This document shows, piece after piece, positions 12,790 to 24,000 of a DNA stretch of 64,000 nt. Under the pieces are notes generated by a model. The model made no database searches and was not told the origin of the DNA. It saw only the letters and a program-made list of their open reading frames with translations. Position 1 is the first letter of the stretch; each line of letters begins with the position of its first letter. Position numbers and translations under genes: made by a program. Origin of the DNA: Phoronis australis (Eukaryota; Phoronida; Phoronidae); the NCBI GenBank assembly GCA_002633005.1, contig NMRA01000575.1, positions 102,610 through 166,609 of the forward strand, given 5' to 3'.

Positions 12790-13234
12790 TGTTGATGCAC
12801 TATTTTATTTTGCAGTGCGTAAGGTTACGTCCTACTACGTGTGTCAATTGGTTAAGCTTCTTATATAACAGACTTTCCGGTACTATCTGGCCTTCTTGAC
12901 ATGAACCGCTATACTGGTAACGCGTACAACGCTAACGATGTTTTTATGGAGCCTAGAGCCTATATCATTGTAAGATTATACTATTTTTCCGCATATTACC
13001 GTAGAATTCACTGGCTGTTTCTCGTATTGGGTAAGACTGTTTAGCCCATGCTGTATTACGTGGAATATCTTTACTGTATTGTAACGTGAACGCTGTATTT
13101 CCCAAGACTTATTATTCGTTATATTTGTTTCAGTGAAACCGGCCTTGTCGGACAGTAAGCATAACGTCAACCTTGTTCAGAATAAACGTATCATATCCGA
13201 CTATCCCGTGTGTTCAATGCCCATGGCTCCTACA
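12790..13234 (+). repeat. 3' LTR of the BEL/Pao element, 445 bp
   Basis: It starts TGTTGATGCACTATTTT and ends CATGGCTCCTACA. This is the most complete of the three LTR copies in the window; the others are 6622-6790 and 14185-14302. It contains an AATAAA near 13180 (CAGAATAAACGT), a plausible polyadenylation signal for the element. Confidence 0.88.
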
Positions 13235-13510
13235 GTATTGTTAATCGATAAAACATCCACGTATGATGATGTCTCAACAAAGAAAATTTCTCATCAACTC
13301 AAAACAATGAGTTCCTCACCTCGATTTCAGAAACGGGCACGCGTGCTTTATTTTTGACAGCTCTCCCATCAGAGCACCAGAGTATCCCAAATTGCCCTGT
13401 TATGTGACGTTCGACCCTTGATATAAACACAGATGTAAGAACAGAAATTTTAAGCCGTAGACAGTCCAACTTCTTTAGTGCATGCCATACATGTATATCC
13501 GCTTGCAATA
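13235..13510. other. Short spacer between Pao LTR and piggyBac remnant
   Basis: I see nothing recognisable here. The stretch ends at the TTAA target of the piggyBac remnant. Confidence 0.5.
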
Positions 13511-13514
13511 TTAA

Positions 13515-14183
13515 CCCATTTATGCCCAACTTTTTCTTTTGTTTCAAAAATTAAGTAAATGACAGATATGACAACTTTATGAAGATAAATAGGAGTTTTG
13601 GTGAGATTGTTTCATTTTAATTAGTTTTACTAGCATTTTTAATTACGGGCCACAAATGACCCACTGGGATCAAATGGGTGCTCTGGTAACACAAATAAAA
13701 AAAACATTTTCACATGTTTAACTCTCTTATTTATTGATCAAAACTGATGTTTTTTCACAATTTAAAGAATTTTTAGTCATCAAAGTGAAAAAAATGTCCA
13801 TTAACAGTGTTCATGGTGATACATGCATGTGAAAGTACCTTTCACAGCTAAAAATTCATCACAATTTTGACCGTTTGTCCTCTAATAAGACTTGAAAAGA
13901 GACAAACAAAAAAGGATTGTACTACAAACTATCAATGTGATGAAAATACACAATGTAACTAGTCACGCATCAACAATTGTCCACAACTGTCCACAGCTTA
14001 TCGACGAATGTGAAACTGTTCAAAGCAACGATCATGCAGCGTGATGTTACACTTAGAACAGAACCTTTTGGTTTTCAAACCACAAACAGCACATCTTCGA
14101 CGGGTTTCACGAGTGTTTATAAAATGGTTCATGCCATCATATCGAATGTCGTCTACAATCTGACGAGGGAGTGGTGTGGCACG
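13515..14183 (-). mobile_element. piggyBac-type DNA transposon, 3' part only
   Basis: TTAA at 13511-13514 is followed by CCCATTTATGCCCAACTTTT, which has the form of a piggyBac terminal inverted repeat next to the TTAA target. Reading inward on the minus strand, the transposase C-terminus lies at 13998-14183. The rest of the element, including the other terminus, is missing because the sequence meets a single N at 14184. Beyond the N is a Pao LTR fragment, so the junction may be an assembly join rather than a true truncation. Confidence 0.8.
13998..14183 (-). pseudogene. piggyBac transposase C-terminal Cys-rich domain (fragment)
   Basis: On the minus strand the frame reads RQIVDDIRYDGMNHF and then a Cys/His-rich segment, RRRCAVCGLKTKRFCSKC, followed by NITLHDRCFEQFH and a TAA stop (13998-14000). 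The CxxC...CxxC...LxxxCF..(Y/F)H pattern is that of the piggyBac C-terminal zinc-binding domain, which recognises the transposon ends. The DDE catalytic core lies upstream and is absent. Open frames on the plus strand here are shadows. Confidence 0.85.
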
Positions 14184-14184
14184 N

Positions 14185-14302
14185 CTAGAGCCTATATCAT
14201 TTGAAACCGGCCTTGTCGGACAGTAAGCATAACGTCAACCTTGTTGAAAATAAACGTATCCTATCCGACTATCCCGTGTGTTCAATGCCCATGGCTCCTA
14301 CA
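14185..14302 (+). repeat. Third BEL/Pao LTR fragment
   Basis: It starts CTAGAGCCTATATCATT, matching about 12953-12969 of the 3' LTR, then jumps to TGAAACCGGCCTTGTCGG and runs to CATGGCTCCTACA. It is an LTR copy with an internal deletion and a missing 5' portion, joined to the piggyBac remnant across N 14184. Confidence 0.85.
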
Positions 14303-14956
14303 GTGTGTTCTGGCAATTTGAGCTGGTACTGACGTATCAAATGACTATATCACAAAATTACGACACTAGACATGTACGTGCAATTTGTGACAATTTGAGT
14401 CTGCAGCGAAGTGTGAAAATTTGGGCCTTCACAACACCATACGAAAACATGCTCCACCCTCTCAGCAATCTATTCTCTTCAGAAAATGATTTTTACAATT
14501 GATTCCGTCCAGACTGTAATCATCAGAACATTTCTGACGACAACGCGAATACTGTGCCAATGGAAGTGACGGAGATATCTTTTCAATGCTGACGAATTTT
14601 GTTCATAAATTCAGTTCAAGTGAAGTAACACAAAATTTTCAAACACTGGCTTTTCCGTAAGTTAAATTGTCACATTTAGCCTGCGTACATTTTTTTGCAA
14701 AACACTGACAAGATGTTGACTGTACTCGTTCAGCGACAATTCTTCTGAGTGAGATGCATGCATTTCATAAACAATTTCAAACAGAAGCTCAGATCATAGT
14801 TGCCTTCTCAGAGCTTTGTACATATATGTGTTCACAAAATGCATGTTATGAATAACCTTGAATTTATTATAAGCGGTTACACATTTGTGCTTTAATGGTA
14901 TTGTTGGTTTCTTTTATTAGCAATTACATGTATCTATCGGTTAATCTTGATTCCAG
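14303..14956. other. Non-coding stretch upstream of the first recognised receptor exon
   Basis: I see no exon with a signal peptide and no promoter motif that I would defend. The first receptor exon recognised (14957) starts in phase 1, so at least one coding exon must lie upstream, probably beyond the transposon cluster at 6.6-14.3 kb. Confidence 0.5.
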
Positions 14957-15026
14957 GGTGCAGTCTAAAGATTTTAGCCACGTCGTCGTTATCGTGTGAC
15001 TCTCAGTTCCGATACAGTTCAGATGA
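14957..15026 (+). CDS. RPTP exon 1 seen: N-terminal edge of LCCL domain
   Basis: The acceptor is GATTCCAG and the donor is GA|GTAAGT, phases 1 to 2. It reads [22 protein letters not shown] and continues in frame into the LCCL exon (the split codon becomes Asp, then TDFVCP). The Cys about a dozen residues before the VCP motif fits the start of LCCL-type domains. Phase agreement with the next exon is the main support. Confidence 0.55.
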
Positions 15027-18000
15027 GTAAGTTTTATGATAACACTCAAAGCGTATTAAGCTGATTTAAAATAATTGCTTAATACACTCCTACATGTAAC
15101 TTGAGGATAACATTCGCACATCATTAATATATGGACATCTAGTGTAGGTTTTGGAAACACTCATCAGGGAAATGACAACCCCGGTAATAGCACGTGCATG
15201 CGCACACCTAAGTGCTTGTGAACCTGAATTTTCTGCGCATTGGGTAGGTCATTTATATTGGATGAATTAAGAATAACGACAGTACATTGCACAATGGGTA
15301 AACCCAAACTCATTTGCTAACACGTTTTTTACAAATTTAGAAACAGAAAGAAAAACTACAAAGGCACATTAACTCCAAAAATGTATAATTTTAAACTGCA
15401 ATTGAGGATTGACAGCTAGTCCGTCTTTACGAATTAACAATCAGTAATTCCGGATTTGCAATTGGCACTACTGATTGGCAATTCATAATAGAATGTTCAG
15501 TTTTATTGATTTTTTTGGCACTAATGTGTTTTTCTACTTAGTACAACGCTTTACTGTTAATGAAATTGTTTTAAAAAATTTGCACGCAATTTTTTAAAAA
15601 AGTTATCAATTTCTAATGCTCTGTTTTAAAGTATTGCATCTGTTGTCATTTCTGAAAAGGGATATTTTTGTTGATTTTTAGCACGGACTTTGTCTGTCCC
15701 AAGGAAAACTGTCCCAGTGACAAGACCGTGTATGGAACGTATTATTACACAAGCGTAAGTGGTTGTTACCAAACTTGATCAAATACATCACGCCCCGCTA
15801 ATGATATTCTGCAAGAGGGCCAGAAGCTGCTTGCCTCTGTTGTGGAACGAATGAGCAACTGGTGTAATCAATTTCCACGTTATTTCGATATCTTTGTATT
15901 ATGTCTGGAAGCGGTTTATACTTGTTATTGTTGCAAATATAAAAAACAATTTGAAAGCTCGTAGTGCATGCTGGAAAAGAGAATAACCAGTTAGCTTCAG
16001 TCATTTGATTGTAAACCATGGTTTTATTCGTTTCACGTGAAAACTCTGTTTCTGTTCAACAGGATTCTAGAGTGTGCCGGGCAGCATGGCACGACGGACG
16101 TATCATACCTTGGAGTGACAATGACGCGGACAGGACGGTCAGATGGACAAACTGCGCTGAGCGTTCTGAGTATTTCATGTCATTGCGTTGTGGGGCTGGA
16201 TGGACTTACGGGTAAGTTAATCTAATGAATGTTTTTAAGATCACGTTTCACACAACATATCAATTGTTTTTTAAAACTATTTTTAAGTTAAAGCTTTTCT
16301 GTTGTAAAGGTTAAAGTTTTGGTGTGAAACGTCCAATGAAGATTCCAGTACTCCACAATTGCGACACTAATTTTAGAGGGTAAAGGTTTTTTTCCATTTA
16401 CAATAACATATTACTTCAAAAAAATGTCAAGTGCTGAAGCTCATGCCACAGGATCGGCGCACTAAACAGGTACATATACAATTATACACAACGCAATGCA
16501 ACGCAATAACGTACAAACTGTGCAGAAAAAAGCAAAAAACCATTTGATAGTTATTTTTAAGCTATATGCATTTTAAAAGAACTAACTGAATTTCTGTTCT
16601 GGCATCTGGTCAATTCTCTGGTTCCCTTCTTAATTCAAAAACATTTTCAATCGTCCCATTTGTTTGTATCATTACATTTCTGTGTGTTTAAAGAATCACC
16701 GACTTCTACATCAAACACACTCTCAAAAACCTTTTAGACATATTAAATTAGGTTTAACGTTATCAAATTTGGTTTTAAAATTGAAAACTTGAACCAGTTC
16801 AAAGTTCTATTTTGTTCATTTTGAAGACCAAATACTGATGTACAGTGTAATGGCGGTTTTGTTTATTTCAAAATTTACTTGCATTGCAGTCATTAAACAG
16901 AAACGTACCCCTTGACAAAAAAGTTAACATATTGGCATTCAAAGACTGAATTTTGTAAAGTCTCGGGAAAGCATTTACAAAAACTACAAGAGTTTGAGTC
17001 CACATATCTAATCTTACTTAAATAATTAGATAACATAATTCTATGCAGGAAGCGGAACTGAAAGAAAAGTAATTTTATATCAATCATACATTCATGTAGA
17101 AGTTTGTAATAGAAGTTCCACATCTTCTGTGATAGCGGCCATATTGGAGGACAGCGGGATGAGTTACGAGTTTAAAACTTTGTTTAAATTGTTTTCGCCA
17201 ACAAATTAAGGTGAAATTTAGTTAGACATATCTTTACTTAATATTCTGCACGATTTAGCAGATTTCAGCCTCGCAGTTGTTACTCATGAAGTTACAAATG
17301 TGCTCACAATTCCCGTTGGACTTCGTCTCGTATTTGGCGGCACCTACAATGTCGACTTTTGCTGAACTGAAAGGCATGTTCAATCGGCTACTTTGTAATT
17401 TGTGAAGATTTAACGTTGATAAATTTTGACAAACTTTGCTACAAAAAAGAAACTTTGTTCAATGTTCGTGTTTTTTGTGTTTGTGGCCAGCGACCAGTTA
17501 GGCCTAAGGGTAGTCTTGGCGCAAAGCTGTATAGGCCTACTAACAAGCTGTATTTTGACTATAGTCTTCACTGGTAGCTGGTGACTGAGGCTAACTAAGG
17601 TCTGCCGCGGCAGTGTGACACAGGACTAACCAGCCCGTAATTTCATGCAAGTGTCTGAAACTACCCTTGAATATATGCAGCATTTATCATTTGACCATTT
17701 TACTTCGACAAAACAGCTTGCAACCGCATGCATTTACCGTTCGCCAGTGTCTGGTCTCGATCNNNNNNNNNNNNNNNNNNNNNNNNNNNNNNNNNNNNNN
17801 NNNNNNNNNNNNNNNNNNNNNNNNNNNNNNNNNNNNNNNNNNNNNNNNNNNNNNNNNNNNNNNNNNNNNNNNNNNNNNNNNNNNNNNNNNNNNNNNNNNN
17901 NNNNNNNNNGTGAATCGATCTTTCATTTTTCTCCCTCAAAAATGTACCCGATAAAGATGGCATTTGTAAACATTTGCTTTACGTGCCACAGAAAAGCAAC

Positions 18001-21000
18001 CTATTTTATATCAATTTAGATCGAATCGTTCCACTCGATAACAGCAAGACAAAGTTCGTTTACCTGACACCAGACGGCAGACTGAGGTGTTGAACATAAC
18101 GTAAAATTGCCGTGAGGACTTGACAGGGACCTCAGGGGTTTCACACTCCACTGATTTATCCACATTATTTTGAAAACGCTTTGCCCAGTCGCACATTGTG
18201 TGTCATAAAAGAGATAAGCATACCAGCAGCTGACGCAGCAAGTAGAACTACTCTCGTTTATCACATTGGTGTAGACTCACAGTTGATCTATGGTTTTCTG
18301 TAGACCCCAGACCGTCCCGAGTTGCACCACATACCAACTCGGGACGGTCTCTCACGACGATTAAGCGTTATGTGAAACTAACCAATGACGCCAGAGGTTC
18401 GAACGCTCAGCGCTTACTGGTGTCGGCTTATCGCTTCAATTCATCGTTTTACGCTAATAAATCATCAAAATTTGCTGTAAAACCCTCACAAATACATCGA
18501 GTTATTGAACAAACGTGTAGTTTTATTTCGCTGTAACGGATTATAGGTATTTGAACGTACCGTAGAGTACAAAGGTCGGTAGCTGGCCAATATACCAAGG
18601 GCGGTCGCAGGAATTTGAAATCTATTAGGTGATAAATTCGCATTGGTTGTTCCAGAAATACAGACAGGATAACATAAATGTGCGTTGTAATTTTAGGCTT
18701 GCGATATCTTTGGGTTCTGAACACAAAACGTTTGTTATTCCGGCCAGTGGCTCGGAACCCGATCAGGCCTGTTGCGCCCGGACTGATGACATCACGAACA
18801 TGAACCAGCTTAAGATTTAAACGAAACTTCCAGTCACCAAAAGACTATACTAGTGGGACAAAAAATGTACACGTGGTTGTTTTGGTGAATTAGCCGCGAA
18901 ACTGCAAATCTACTTACTAGCTCGTCGGGAGCCTTGGAGTCAGGTTAGCCTTCCACAGAACCGTCAGGGCAAAAGCTGTACGGTACCAATGATTCGAATA
19001 ACTAAATAAAGATTCCGCAAGCATCTGAGCATTGGACATAAAATCGAGTTGTTGTTTCATAACAGCCTTCTGTCAGCAAACGCTGAATTAGCATTCGCTC
19101 ACAAGGCCTCGGTGTCCGGTCAGTTAGTTTATTGCATGTAAATCCCGTAACGTATTGATTCGTTGATTGCTGGCTTCTCGAACCATTTGCACTCACGAAC
19201 ACTCCAAGACATTACAAATTGTATCTAATAAGAAAGAATTTGTTCATAGAAGCATTAGTTAGGGTAAGAATAATTCATTTTGAAACAGAACGCACAATAA
19301 TAAACATTAAGGCGGCAACTCGCAATCGACTTCTAAGGCGAGTGCTCATCCGACTAAGACTCCACATTCCGATCGTTAGGTTTCGCAGGCTATCAGTTCG
19401 AACCGGAACACTCTTATCAAGAAATACTAGAGAGGTGCCGTCAACGTGCACACGGGACATATGGATAGTTCCGAAAACCGTTTGAATGACTTGTCATGGT
19501 GTCAGAACTCTAAGTGCACGATAATGGAAACGACTGACGCTTGCGCTTGCTGCCACTGACGAAATTCTGGAAGTGAAACGCCTTCTTGGAGAAGCGCAGA
19601 TGTGTCTTACGGACCACCCTGGTTTTGCACCGCATCTGTATTTCCTCTTGCAAGCAAACTTATAACCGTGTATTGTGCCGTGGGGAAAAAGCTGGAAAAT
19701 AAACAAAGGCCAGTAACAATTCTTCCAAATTCCTCTAAAATGATATACATTACACAAAATCAGATATATGATAAGTATAAGTCAACTGAGTCTAGGGAAA
19801 GAGCTGACGAAAAGTAGCCATGACACACTCAAGCGGGACAACAGTAGTCCGTAACATAAAGTAAAATCGCTAAAAACTGTACGAAAGCTATGCTAGGGTG
19901 TACAATGGGTAAGAAATTTTTACAACTTAGGCCAACAGTATGATTAGCCGCAGCTTGACATGAAACAGACTGTCAGACGAAAATTAAGAATGAGCAAACC
20001 ACATGCGCGGCTCAAAGTGCAGGTGCACCGTCACAGTTTCTGAACAGAGGTCTGCTGATGGCATTTTAGGGCCGGGAAAAAGAACTGGCGAAAACATTCT
20101 ACAGCTAGGACCAAACAGAAGCCTGACGAACGAGTCAGTCATCAAACAGGTTATATAAAAGTTTGTGTTCTCATGCCTTGAATTGATTGTAATTGTTAAT
20201 GTTTTCATGGCCAACTACAATTCTCCATAATCAAAAACTGATTAACAATCGATCTGCGTTTGCCTCTTGCCAACACACTAGCCACAACATCTGACTTTAA
20301 CATCATTTGTTACCTAAGCATGAGTTGTTTAGTATGCAGGCGTTCGACAAAATGCCGGCCATAGACACGGAGACGTTTCAGTGCTTTATTCTTGGTATTG
20401 ACCGCGTACTTTTCATTGTTCACTACCGCCAGCCACTCCCGAAGCTTTATGGGCTCTCGAGAAAATCGAATAAACGATATACCCGCTTTTCTTGCAGCTT
20501 CATAGTTCGCACAAGCAGGAACGATACACTTTACCATAGCGGCACTCACACTGCAAAAGAACCAATGACGTCGCTGCGTCGTTTCTCACCTTCCTTACAG
20601 GTTAACGAGACACCTCTCGGCGAGGTAGGATCGACCGTATACGAAGTGATGTGGATATAGACCGATTAAGTCGGTAAAGAAGATAAATTAAAACTGGTGG
20701 CATTCTCCTATAATTGTTCAGCTACGCCTGATAGCGGAGATCAGGAACGTAAAAACTTAAAAAAATTCAACTTAATCAGATTGTGACGAACTCACTTCTT
20801 GAGATGCTAACGTGGAAGTTAATCACTTTGAGTATAGCAAGAATTATTCTGTAGAAAAAATTGTCATATTCACTATTTTTGAAAAACATGCGAACTATAT
20901 GTAAGACTATTTCATACCAATGCAGTTTTCAAATTCTCTGTTCTTATAAGCTATATGCGCACATGCACTAAAAAAATTGCCAGTTAACAATTCCCAAGTG

Positions 21001-24000
21001 CATAATCGCCGTTGTTTAGTTTACATCAAAGGAAAAGATCACATTTAGGATATAAGCGAAACGCGTTACGTCAATGTCTGGCCATACCAAATAGTTACAC
21101 GTGTTTTGCCTTGTGGAGAGTTGAGAAATATCGACGAAATGGCGACCTTTTGGCGGATCTAGGTTTTTGAAATATGAAACTACATGCAAAAGAAAAATGC
21201 ACAAATTCAAAATCTTAATGGAAATACGGTAAAACACGTATCTTGCTACTTTAAGGGTGGGTCTGCACACCTGGAAAATGTTTTAAACTCTGAGCCCTGC
21301 CTTTAGCCGTCTGTGCATGCGCGCGCTTGTGTCTGGTGACAACTACCGCTGCAGCATCAAGTATACTATACATCGCTTTTAAACAAAAATTCGGTTTTCG
21401 TCGTGTGATTAGGAAAGCGAGCCCTTTTTGACAGAACATTAATTTTTTTATTGCTAGAACATTCCCTTGACATATCTTGCATTATTGTGACGATTTGAGT
21501 CTGTGCTATACTACATGCTCAAATTACCACGCGAAAAATTGTTGTGAAAATGTGTACTATTGGTGACCGATAACGACTGCTGCTTTGATCGACGTTGTCA
21601 CAATTTTGAACTTGCGACAACTTGGGACATTGTGACAATTTGAGCCTGCACACAGCACATCCATTCGTAGATTGGTAGCTGAAACTGAATGCATTTGCAG
21701 TTCCGTGATTTTCAGAATTAGCTTCATCTACTTAAATTGCCAGGTTCTCGAAATCAGCAGCTACGAAAATGACGGTACATGTAAAATAGGAACCACCAGC
21801 TCTGAGCACACTGAGCTTCCCAACGGATGATAGACAGAATGATTCCTGATGAAGTGACGCTCCTGAAATAATTCTACAGTAGCGACACAACTTGACAAGA
21901 GTGTCGCAAGATAGCTCATCACATCATCATTAGTCCTCCACACCTGTTTACTTAGTGAGGAACAATTTGTAAAAGTTCTGGCTCATGCGACAAGCCATAA
22001 CATTTTGAAGAACTTGTATTTCCAGATCAATTAGTTAAGTGAAACTGTCTTATCCATTTGTCCTGGTAACTTAGTATTGGTAAAATTTTTGATTGTGTTT
22101 ACAAACACATAGAAAGCTTCACATGAGAATAAATTTAAGTTCTGGTTGGTTTTTTTGTTAAACTTGACAACTAAAACTGGCACCACATGACCAACAACGT
22201 GTATCTTTGACAACAGGACCTAGGGCAAACCCTGTGGAGAGATTATCTTGTCAACAAAAGACAAACCGGACGTTGAAAAGCTGTCAGCAAAGAGGAGAGA
22301 GACACGTCAATTGAGGTGCGACAGTGTTATTCTAAGTACACTGGATTTGTGCTTGTCTCTGTTAAGGTTGATGCTTTGAAACGGCGTAGTGGCAGTGTAA
22401 GTTAAAATTGATGGGTCACATTTCAATTCTCTTTGCTTAGAAATACATGTAAGCTTCCTCAACTCAACTACATCGTCTCATTTATCTCCAACTGACAGTT
22501 TTTCAAACCTCCTTTGTTACTTTTGGACAGGATAATCTCGCCACAGGGTTTGCTATTTGATCCCAGATGCCGAAGGGAGCACCAAAAAATAATTTGGTCG
22601 TGTTAAGAGTCATAGTGGTCAGGTTAAAAAAATACCAACCCTCCATCAACTGACAGTACTAACAGGTGAATTATCATCCGTAAATTGAGCCCAGCCAAAA
22701 CTTTCGACAGGCTTGCAGAAAATGATAAGTTACATTGACATTAGCCTACAACATACATCGATTCAGACTTACAGTACAAGTACGTCACAATGGTACACCT
22801 GGTTGCATTAGTTATAATTCCTCGTCACCCAGCAAACAGAAGAAAACCACGGTTACTTGTGGACAACTTCCGTAGTATTTGACTATTGGTTCCAGTTTTA
22901 CAAGCTTTTTGGGCGATACTGGTTACTTCCTTTGACAACTCAGTGGCGGATCTACGTTTTCAGTAANCGATTTCGTCACATGAACTTGGCTCATAAGTTT
23001 CGTGAAACCATATTTGTGCACATCTGGGTATGAGTCACACCACTAGCAAAAAATTTTTGTTGGAACATCTGCTTACACACACCTTTTCAGCATAAGAAAA
23101 AGTGTGGTGTGTATACAGGGGTTTAGACAATTAACAAACATTGAAGAGCATAAGGAGCACCCACGGGGCGTAAAAACTTGAATATCAGATGATCGCAACA
23201 GCCTCAAGCTGTTTAAGAATGAAGACCTGTACTGTTAGTCCGGAAATAAACATGTGTTCTGTCTCGTTACGAGAAAAACTGGCAAACGATGGTGCTCTCA
23301 GCTCATAGTCTATTACTAAAAGCAACAATAAACAATTAAGTATGACTTTATTAAGCTGAATCACGTGGACAACAATTGAAAAACGTCAAATGTATCAGGA
23401 AACAAATCACCTGAAAACAGTTTCACGAAACCAAAACACTGTGTAAGCCTACACCGTGGTGAAAAGATATACAGGAGCATTTCGTAGAGGGACCAGATGT
23501 ACACTGAGAGTACATAAAAACTCTGGCCTGGTCCGTCACGAGACCAAAAGTACACCTGTGCTTATTATCCCTATAAAAATAGTCGATCTGTCGCGGGCCC
23601 AAACAGTACTGGCTGAGATAAATAGTTTTACAAAGCACAATTTTGGTAAAAACATCACAAGACTAGTTCGCCGAGGGACCAGAAGTACACTGAAACTCGA
23701 TACTTTCACAAATCAAGCTGGCCTGGTCCGTCGTGAGACCTAAAGCGTACTTTGAAAAAAAATTGAATTGAAACTTCTCTCTAGACACGTTTTAATCCCC
23801 AGTGGTTGCTCATACGTGTAGTTTACACATCTGGTGTTCAAATGCTGCGAGAGGTTGTCAAGGAAGGGTTTTCGCACCGTTCTGTAGTACTCACTAGAAG
23901 AAACAAGTATTGGGTACAGGTTTAACTACGCAATACGTGAAATACATGTAAGATTTTGGATATGAAGCAGATAGACTCATTTGGAAATACAAACCAGAAT

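Larger units (their letters stand above)
6622..13234 (+). mobile_element. BEL/Pao LTR retrotransposon, degenerate
   Basis: The element is bounded by LTRs that begin TGTTGATGCAC and end CATGGCTCCTACA (TG...CA ends). Between them lie, in BEL/Pao order, a gag-like region, aspartic protease, reverse transcriptase, RNase H, integrase, and a polypurine tract just before the 3' LTR. The coding region is broken by frameshifts near 9.6 kb and 10.96 kb and by a duplication around an N at 11884. The 5' LTR is much shorter than the 3' LTR. Flanks (AAGGTT on the left, GTATTG on the right) show no target site duplication. The element is therefore probably immobile as assembled, though the 11.9 kb defect looks like an assembly error rather than a biological one. 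Confidence 0.93.
17976..20709 (-). mobile_element. Kolobok-like THAP/TTAA transposon, copy A (degraded)
   Basis: It is inverted relative to copy B at 41168-42830 and shares long blocks with it. Examples are the AGAAAAGCAACCTATTTTATATC-like region near 17990, CCTGACACCAGACGGCAG near 18062, GCCAGTGGCTCGGAACCCG near 18745, and the THAP-coding part near 20310-20540. The right terminus reads GGTGGCATTCTCCT, the complement of copy B's left terminus. The flanking ATAA in place of TTAA and the left end are eroded. Copy A is about 1 kb longer than copy B because of insertions near 18130-18360 and 19490-20300. Confidence 0.75.

Noticed and set aside
17645-18019. Several open frames running through the N block
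   Set aside because: They are open only because N codons contain no stop.
21140-21175. Single TGGCGGATCTAGG transposon-end motif
   Set aside because: No matching inverted end could be paired with it, so no element is called.
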